NCBI RefSeq assembly: GCF_017573505.1
Contig: NZ_JAGEOJ010000036.1
Coordinates: 1-64,000 of the forward strand
DNA from: Actinomadura barringtoniae
Lineage (GTDB): Bacteria > Actinomycetota > Actinomycetes > Streptosporangiales > Streptosporangiaceae
Length of the DNA stretch: 64,000 nt
Reading direction: 5' to 3'
Within the stretch, counting starts at the first letter, position 1, and every line of letters starts with the position of its first letter. Both the position numbers and the translations under genes were made by a program. Positions 59,218 to 64,000 of this stretch are shown one piece after another. The notes under the pieces were generated by a model that saw only the letters and a list, made by a program, of their open reading frames with translations, did not search any database and was not told the DNA's origin.

Positions 59218-60412
59218 CGGCTATCCACTTCGTCCGCTCGGAGAACTGATGCGCCTCGACATCGAGCGCACACCGATGATGCCTGCAACCACCTACCGTC
59301 TGGCCGGGGTCCTAAACGCAGGACAGGGGCTTGTCGCCAAAGGCGAACTCGACGGCGGAGCAACAGAGTACGCGGCAATGAACGTGCTGCGTGTCGACCA
59401 GGTCGTGATGCGAAAACTGACCGCGTGGGAAGGCCCGATCACCGTAGTACCCGCCGAGTTCGACGGATTCGTCGTCAGCAATGAGTTCCCGACATTCACT
59501 CTTGGTCCAGAACTGGTGCCCGACTGGATGAGGCACCTCTGCCGCTCGCCACGACTGTGGGCAGAAATGAAAAACCGAGTGAGTGGGACAGTCCAACGGC
59601 GCAAGCGCCTCAACCCAGAGCAACTCTTGCAGATCCGACTCCCGATCCCGCCCCGAGGGGTACAAACGGGGATCGTCGAGGTGCTCGACGCAGTTGACGA
59701 CCAGATCGCCACACTTGAGGCTGAGGCTGAGGCTGCGACGCGGGTCAGGAATGGCCTGCTGGGTGAGTTCGCAGGTGATGCCAGCACTGACACGAAGCCG
59801 CTCGGGGAACTCTGCCCCGTGATCGGCTCGGGGCCCTCCTGGGCAGCCAAGGATGAGTTTCCCGTTCCGCCAGATGCAGGGTGGACGGTCCTGAAGATCA
59901 CCAACACGAAGCCCGACGGGTCTATCGACCTGAGCAAGTTGTCCTATGTGGTGGGGCTACCGGCCCACACAAAGATCATCGGGCCGACAAGTCTGGTCAT
60001 GATCCGCACTAACGGAAACCGGAAGCGGATCGGCAATGTCTACCTCCCGCCGGAGGCGCTTCACGGGGCAGCAGTGTCCGCCTTTCAGTTCATCCTGGAC
60101 GCTACTGACGTCGATACGAGGGACTACCTCTACCTCGTACTCCGCAGCCCGAGAATCCAGAACCAGATGAGTGAATCCGCTAGCGGAAGCACTGGGCTTG
60201 GGAATCTCGCAGTCCGGTGGCTGAAAACGCTCGAGATTCCCTGGCCCGACGCTGATGTCCGGGAGATCCAGGTCGAATCGGTACGGGTCATCGACGCCAA
60301 GATTGTGGCAGTCCGCGCCGAGGCTGGCCGACTCCGCAGCGTCCGTGCGCGACTCCTGGCAGGGCTGTTGGACCGGACCGTCGAGATTGAGTCTGCCGAA
60401 CTGGAGGCCTGA
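59210..60412 (+). CDS. hsdS: Type I restriction-modification specificity subunit S
   Basis: The protein is 400 aa. It has two target-recognition domains: one around residues 5-150 and one around 195-350. Each is followed by a coiled spacer (VQTGIVEVLDAVDDQIATLEAEAEAATRVRNGLLGEF, and VRVIDAKIVAVRAEAGRLRSVRARLLAGLLD). The two halves set the two parts of the DNA target. The ATG at 59210 lies within the hsdM end. The longer upstream frame is hsdM sequence read out of frame. Confidence 0.94.
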   Translation: MSDGYPLRPLGELMRLDIERTPMMPATTYRLAGVLNAGQGLVAKGELDGGATEYAAMNVLRVDQVVMRKLTAWEGPITVVPAEFDGFVVSNEFPTFTLGPELVPDWMRHLCRSPRLWAEMKNRVSGTVQRRKRLNPEQLLQIRLPIPPRGVQTGIVEVLDAVDDQIATLEAEAEAATRVRNGLLGEFAGDASTDTKPLGELCPVIGSGPSWAAKDEFPVPPDAGWTVLKITNTKPDGSIDLSKLSYVVGLPAHTKIIGPTSLVMIRTNGNRKRIGNVYLPPEALHGAAVSAFQFILDATDVDTRDYLYLVLRSPRIQNQMSESASGSTGLGNLAVRWLKTLEIPWPDADVREIQVESVRVIDAKIVAVRAEAGRLRSVRARLLAGLLDRTVEIESAELEA

Positions 60413-60415
60413 CAG

Positions 60416-63400
60416 GTGGCTAAGGGCATCCGGGAGCGCGAATTCCAGAATCTGATGATCCAATGGTCCCTCCCGATGGGCTGGGCCTTCACAGCGGGCC
60501 GGTCATTGCCGCGTGAGACGACGCAGACGGTGATTGTCGGTGAGTTGCGGGATGCCATCGTCCGACTTAATCCTGGGGTGATCGCCGGGTTCGACGTGGA
60601 CTCGGTGGTCGAGGAGATCGCCGCCTCGGTCAATGCTGTCGAAGGCGGGTTGGTGCGAGCCAACGAGCAGGTGCTGCACCTGCTGCGCGGGCGTAAGGAG
60701 TTTCGGGACGCCGACGGCGTGTGGCACGCCCTTAAAATCATCGACTTCGAACTCCTGGCAGCCAATACCCTGGTGGTGTCGGACGAGGTGACCATCACCG
60801 TTCCCGGCAAGAGGCCCCGCCGGTTCGACCTCGTGTACTGGGTCAACGGCCTGCCCTTGGTGGTAGTCGAGGTGAAGTCCCCGACCGCGCAGTCCGGCTG
60901 GGCGGACGCAGCCCGCGAGATCAACGACGTATACGCCACCGAGTATCCGTGGTTCTTCACCCCCAACGTCTTCGCAGTCGCCTCCGACGGGCTGAAGCTA
61001 CGGTTTGGTGCTGCCGGTGCCCCCACGAACCTGTGGCAGCCGTTCAGGTCCACCGCCGACGACGAGAATCTGTCCGGTCAGGTCGACGTGCGGCGTTCCG
61101 TCGAGCTTCTCCTCAACCCGGCGACGGTCCTGGACATGCTGGCCAACTTCGCTCTGTTCGACACCTCGGGGGGCAGGGTGGACATGAAGTACCTACCCCG
61201 CTACCCGCAGATGGAGGCCGCGCACCTGATCCACAAGCGAGTCTTGGAGGGCGGATCGAAGGGCCTGATCTGGCAGCACCAGGGGTCCGGGAAGACGTTG
61301 CTGATGGTCTTCGCCGCCTCGCTTCTGCTGGCGGACACCCGAACCGAGTCGCCCACGATCATCTTGCTCTCGGACAGGACCCAGCTCGTCCGGCAGACCT
61401 CCGGGGTGTTCATCTCCGCAATGGGAGGTGCCCACTTCCACCAGCCCGCCACCAGCCAGGAGCTGCGTTCGCTGCTGGCCGACGACGTGCGCGGCGTCAT
61501 CTCCACGACCGTCCACAAGTTCGCCGACGCCGGCAAGAACCTCTCGACCCGAGCCAACATCATCGTGATGGTCGACGAGGCACACCGCACCCAGTCCGCC
61601 AAATCGAGATCCCTGGCGGGCCAAATGCGTGCAGCGTTGCCGCACGCGAAGTTCTTCGGCATGACCGGCACCCCCGTCAGGAATTTGGCAACCGACACCT
61701 TCGCCCTCTTCGGAGAGGAGACCGACCCGGGTAGGGTCCTGCACCGCTACTCGGTGTCCCGGTCGCTGCGGGACGAGGCGACCGTCCCGGTCATGCTGGA
61801 CCCACACCCGATCTCCTTCGAGATCAACGACCAGGCGCTGCAGGCCGAGTTCGACGAGTTCGCCGACGACTTCGACCTCGATGACCCTGACCGGGAGCTC
61901 CTGTCCCGCAAGTTCGGACGCCTCACCTCGGTGTTCACCAATCCCGACCGCATCCACACTGTCTGCCAGGACATCGTGGACCACTACCTGGCCGGTCCCT
62001 ACCGCAACGGCCTCAAGGCCCAAATCGTCGCCTACAACCGTGAGCTGGCCGTGACGTACACGGACAAGATCAACGAGCTTCTGGCCAGCTTCGAGGCGTC
62101 ACAGGTGCTCGCCGCGGTCGGGAAGCATGACCAGATCACCGCCGAGGTGAACATCTCCGTCTCAGACGCCAAGGGCGAAGACCCCGCCATGCGGCCGTTC
62201 CGTCTCTCGGAGGTCGAAGAGGAGCAGCAGAAGCGCCGGTTCCTCACCCCTGACGATCCGCTGTGCTTTCTGGTAGTAACCGCGAAGCTGATGACGGGGT
62301 TCGACGCCCCCAACGAGGGCGTCCTCTACCTAGACAAGCCGATGAAGGCCCACACCTTGTTCCAGACGATCACCCGCCCGAACCGCACCTGGGTGTCCCC
62401 AACCGGATTCGTGAAGACCTCCGGCGTGGTCGTGGACTACATCGGCCTGGCCGAAGAAGTCCAGCGGGCCGTCGTTGATCCCACCGCGCCGGAGGCCGGC
62501 AAGGGCGGCGGGTTTGTCACCGACCCGTCCGAGCTCGTCGCCGAGTTCCGCACCACCTTCGCCCGCATCGAAGACCTCCTCATCGACGTGGACGACCTAG
62601 ACCTCACCGTCCACGGATACGAATCCGTCCGAGCCATCAACGCCTTCCTGGACGCCAATCCCGACGCCGCCGAAGCGTTCACCAAGGACTACCGGCTACT
62701 GGCCCGACTCTACCCGCTCATTCACACCGACAAGCGGATCACCAAATACCAGGACGGTTTCGGGCTGTTCGGGTCGGTGTACACGACCCTGCTCAAGAAG
62801 TCCTCCGACGAGGAGAGGAAGGAACGGCTCAGCGAGCTTGGGCCGATGGTCCTGGAGATCATCAATGCGCATGTCCACTCGTTCTCCGTGGTTGCCGCCC
62901 AGGAGGAGCCCCTTGTCCTGGACGCCCAAGGTATCGCCATCCTCAGGGAACTGCTGGCCCTCGTCCGCCCCAAGCCCGGCGAGGACGACGGCGAGGACAA
63001 GCCACCGCCGTCCGCGACAGAGATCCTGGATCACATCAAGGCTTCCCTTGACAAGGGCGTCGAACCCGGGTCCGCGAAGTACACCGCCCTCGCAGAGCGG
63101 ATCAAGCTGCTGCGGGACCGGATTATCCAAAACGCCCAGGACGCCCTGGAATTCCTGTCCGAAGCACTCCGGATCGCTCGCACCATCGTGAACGCCCAAA
63201 AGCACCCCGACGAAGCCGTCGTGCTGGACGAGGACCACGTAGGCGTCCTGTCGCGAATCATCCACGACCACGCACCGCCCGGACTCACCATCACGGAGAG
63301 GAACCTGGCCGAGGAGATCGACCAAGTAGTCACCCGCTCCCTCACCCGGTCATGGGACAACGCAGACGCTCGCAACCGTGGCGTCCGCCGCGCCACCGCC

Positions 63401-63490
63401 GCAGTCTTCCGCCGCTACCTGCTGAAGCCAGTAGGGGAGCCGTATGACTCCACCGTCGCCTACATCGAAGCCCACTACCTAGTCGACTGA
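60416..63490 (+). CDS. hsdR: Type I restriction enzyme subunit R
   Basis: The protein is 1024 aa from a GTG start, 3 bp after hsdS. The N-terminal nuclease domain has the PD-(D/E)xK signature RRFDLVYWVNGLPLVVVEVKSP near residues 138-153. The SF2 motor has Walker A HQGSGKT (about 288-294), VDEAHRTQ (about 386-393), GMTGTPV and MTGFDAPNEGVLYLDKPM. The C-terminal helices dock to HsdM. The full-length frame and intact motifs suggest an active enzyme. Confidence 0.97.
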   Translation: MAKGIREREFQNLMIQWSLPMGWAFTAGRSLPRETTQTVIVGELRDAIVRLNPGVIAGFDVDSVVEEIAASVNAVEGGLVRANEQVLHLLRGRKEFRDADGVWHALKIIDFELLAANTLVVSDEVTITVPGKRPRRFDLVYWVNGLPLVVVEVKSPTAQSGWADAAREINDVYATEYPWFFTPNVFAVASDGLKLRFGAAGAPTNLWQPFRSTADDENLSGQVDVRRSVELLLNPATVLDMLANFALFDTSGGRVDMKYLPRYPQMEAAHLIHKRVLEGGSKGLIWQHQGSGKTLLMVFAASLLLADTRTESPTIILLSDRTQLVRQTSGVFISAMGGAHFHQPATSQELRSLLADDVRGVISTTVHKFADAGKNLSTRANIIVMVDEAHRTQSAKSRSLAGQMRAALPHAKFFGMTGTPVRNLATDTFALFGEETDPGRVLHRYSVSRSLRDEATVPVMLDPHPISFEINDQALQAEFDEFADDFDLDDPDRELLSRKFGRLTSVFTNPDRIHTVCQDIVDHYLAGPYRNGLKAQIVAYNRELAVTYTDKINELLASFEASQVLAAVGKHDQITAEVNISVSDAKGEDPAMRPFRLSEVEEEQQKRRFLTPDDPLCFLVVTAKLMTGFDAPNEGVLYLDKPMKAHTLFQTITRPNRTWVSPTGFVKTSGVVVDYIGLAEEVQRAVVDPTAPEAGKGGGFVTDPSELVAEFRTTFARIEDLLIDVDDLDLTVHGYESVRAINAFLDANPDAAEAFTKDYRLLARLYPLIHTDKRITKYQDGFGLFGSVYTTLLKKSSDEERKERLSELGPMVLEIINAHVHSFSVVAAQEEPLVLDAQGIAILRELLALVRPKPGEDDGEDKPPPSATEILDHIKASLDKGVEPGSAKYTALAERIKLLRDRIIQNAQDALEFLSEALRIARTIVNAQKHPDEAVVLDEDHVGVLSRIIHDHAPPGLTITERNLAEEIDQVVTRSLTRSWDNADARNRGVRRATAAVFRRYLLKPVGEPYDSTVAYIEAHYLVD

Positions 63491-63824
63491 CAAATGAACG
63501 GGAGACGAGGCCGAGAGCTATCAAAGCCAGCCGTATGCCCCACGACCCCGATCGGCGAACGGTGGCGGATTCTGGTTGAGGCACGACGCTGTTCCCACGG
63601 TTTGGGCTCGGGCCGCCTGACTGACTTTCTCTAGGCCAGATCACCCTTGGGGGCGCAGTCGTTCCTCAACCAACCTAGTCACTGCCCCGCGACGTTGTGG
63701 GAGCCATCGCCGGATGTGGTCGGTTGGTGGCGATTTCCGTACAGTCTGGTCCGGTTTATGTCGACGGCCAGATACGATCAGCAGTCGGAGTTCGGCTTCA
63801 TGGTCGACTTGGGGGACTGTCGGC
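63491..63824. other. Intergenic region of 334 bp after hsdR
   Basis: No supported gene is seen on either strand. The stretch is A/T-richer than average and should hold the promoter of the partial gene that follows. Confidence 0.5.
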
Positions 63825-64000
63825 ATGCAAACCCGAGTACTTGAGCTGTGGGAACGCGTGTTCGTGCGGGACATGCTCAGCGCCAAGCTCAATGAGTTGT
63901 ACGGCAACGGCTTCGAAGACTTCTTCCTGGATCTCATGTGCGCACGCGATCCGGCCTTTTTCGACATCCGCACGCGCGGCACGCTTGGCGACCGCGGAGC
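63825..64000 (+). CDS. N-terminal part of an unidentified, possibly defence-related protein
   Basis: The frame is open to the window edge (58 complete codons). It reads MQTRVLELWERVFVRDML, then LNELYGNGFEDFFLDLMCARDPAFFDIRTRG and TLGDRGA. The pattern F-x-D-x-F...RDP.F...R..G.LGD.G resembles the N-terminal domain of proteins in ABC-three-component and similar defence systems, where a GD-G-DG motif follows. Only the start is visible, so this is tentative. It stands directly after a type I restriction system. Confidence 0.55.
   Translation, partial: MQTRVLELWERVFVRDMLSAKLNELYGNGFEDFFLDLMCARDPAFFDIRTRGTLGDRG

Noticed and set aside
63641..63982. 113-codon minus-strand frame at the right edge
   Set aside because: Antisense to the partial gene starting at 63825, whose plus-strand reading looks protein-like; the minus frame has no motif.

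Overview
The window is high-GC DNA from an actinomycete. The signs are strong G/C bias at third codon positions, many GTG starts, apparent leaderless genes, HisKA_3/NarL two-component pairs, MmyB-type and NB-ARC/TPR regulators, twin-arginine and lipoprotein export signals, and a c-di-AMP riboswitch over wall hydrolases. An Actinomadura or Streptosporangiales-type host is a reasonable guess, but no rRNA or species marker is present. About 60 protein genes are supported. I see no complete tRNA, no rRNA, no CRISPR array and no transposase.

Layout, left to right. 0-4 kb: a minus-strand unit PadR regulator - GyrI-like protein - large ATPase/LuxR regulator, with a perfect 24-bp palindrome at the padR start. 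4.1-5.4 kb: an M24 peptidase-fold protein that has lost metal ligands. 5.5-9.9 kb: a compact accessory cluster of small protein, radical SAM/SPASM enzyme, 43-aa Cys-containing peptide whose start overlaps the enzyme's stop, and a kinase-fold phosphotransferase. Opposite these lie a GntR/UTRA regulator and a leaderless solute-binding-like protein. Three near-identical operators sit between the two arms. This is the best candidate for an undescribed system: a RiPP-like peptide pathway. 10.5-15.2 kb: a NarL two-component system divergent from an ABC transporter. 15.4-19 kb: fatty-acid desaturase, orphan P-loop ATPase and secreted protein. 19.1-24.9 kb: a MacB-like efflux operon (lipoprotein, fusion protein, ATPase, permease) divergent from an OmpR-type two-component system, with direct-repeat sites between them.

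24.9-38.9 kb is mixed metabolism and envelope: acyl-CoA oxidase/dehydrogenase carrying a pair of inverted perfect DnaA boxes, antigen-85-like esterase, DHFR-like protein, zinc alcohol dehydrogenase, MmyB regulator, CHAP and GH25 wall hydrolases under a c-di-AMP riboswitch, HTH/ankyrin pair, VOC and SDR proteins, a YwaF-like membrane protein, PAP2 phosphatase, DUF1801 and AhpD-like proteins. 39-56 kb: XRE/NB-ARC/TPR regulator, TfoX-like protein, HxlR regulator, M28 peptidase, AzlCD exporter with divergent XRE-cupin regulator, a second NarL two-component system, carboxylesterase, cold-shock protein, orphan GAF protein, a 956-aa unknown and an atypical glucose-6-phosphate dehydrogenase.

56.3 kb to the end looks like a genomic island. 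It starts at a short tRNA-3'-end-like fragment followed by a perfect terminator hairpin, then carries a complete type I restriction-modification system (hsdM, hsdS, hsdR) and the start of a further gene that runs off the window.

One pattern crosses the whole window: short tandem duplications lie on or next to the stop codons of at least five unrelated genes.
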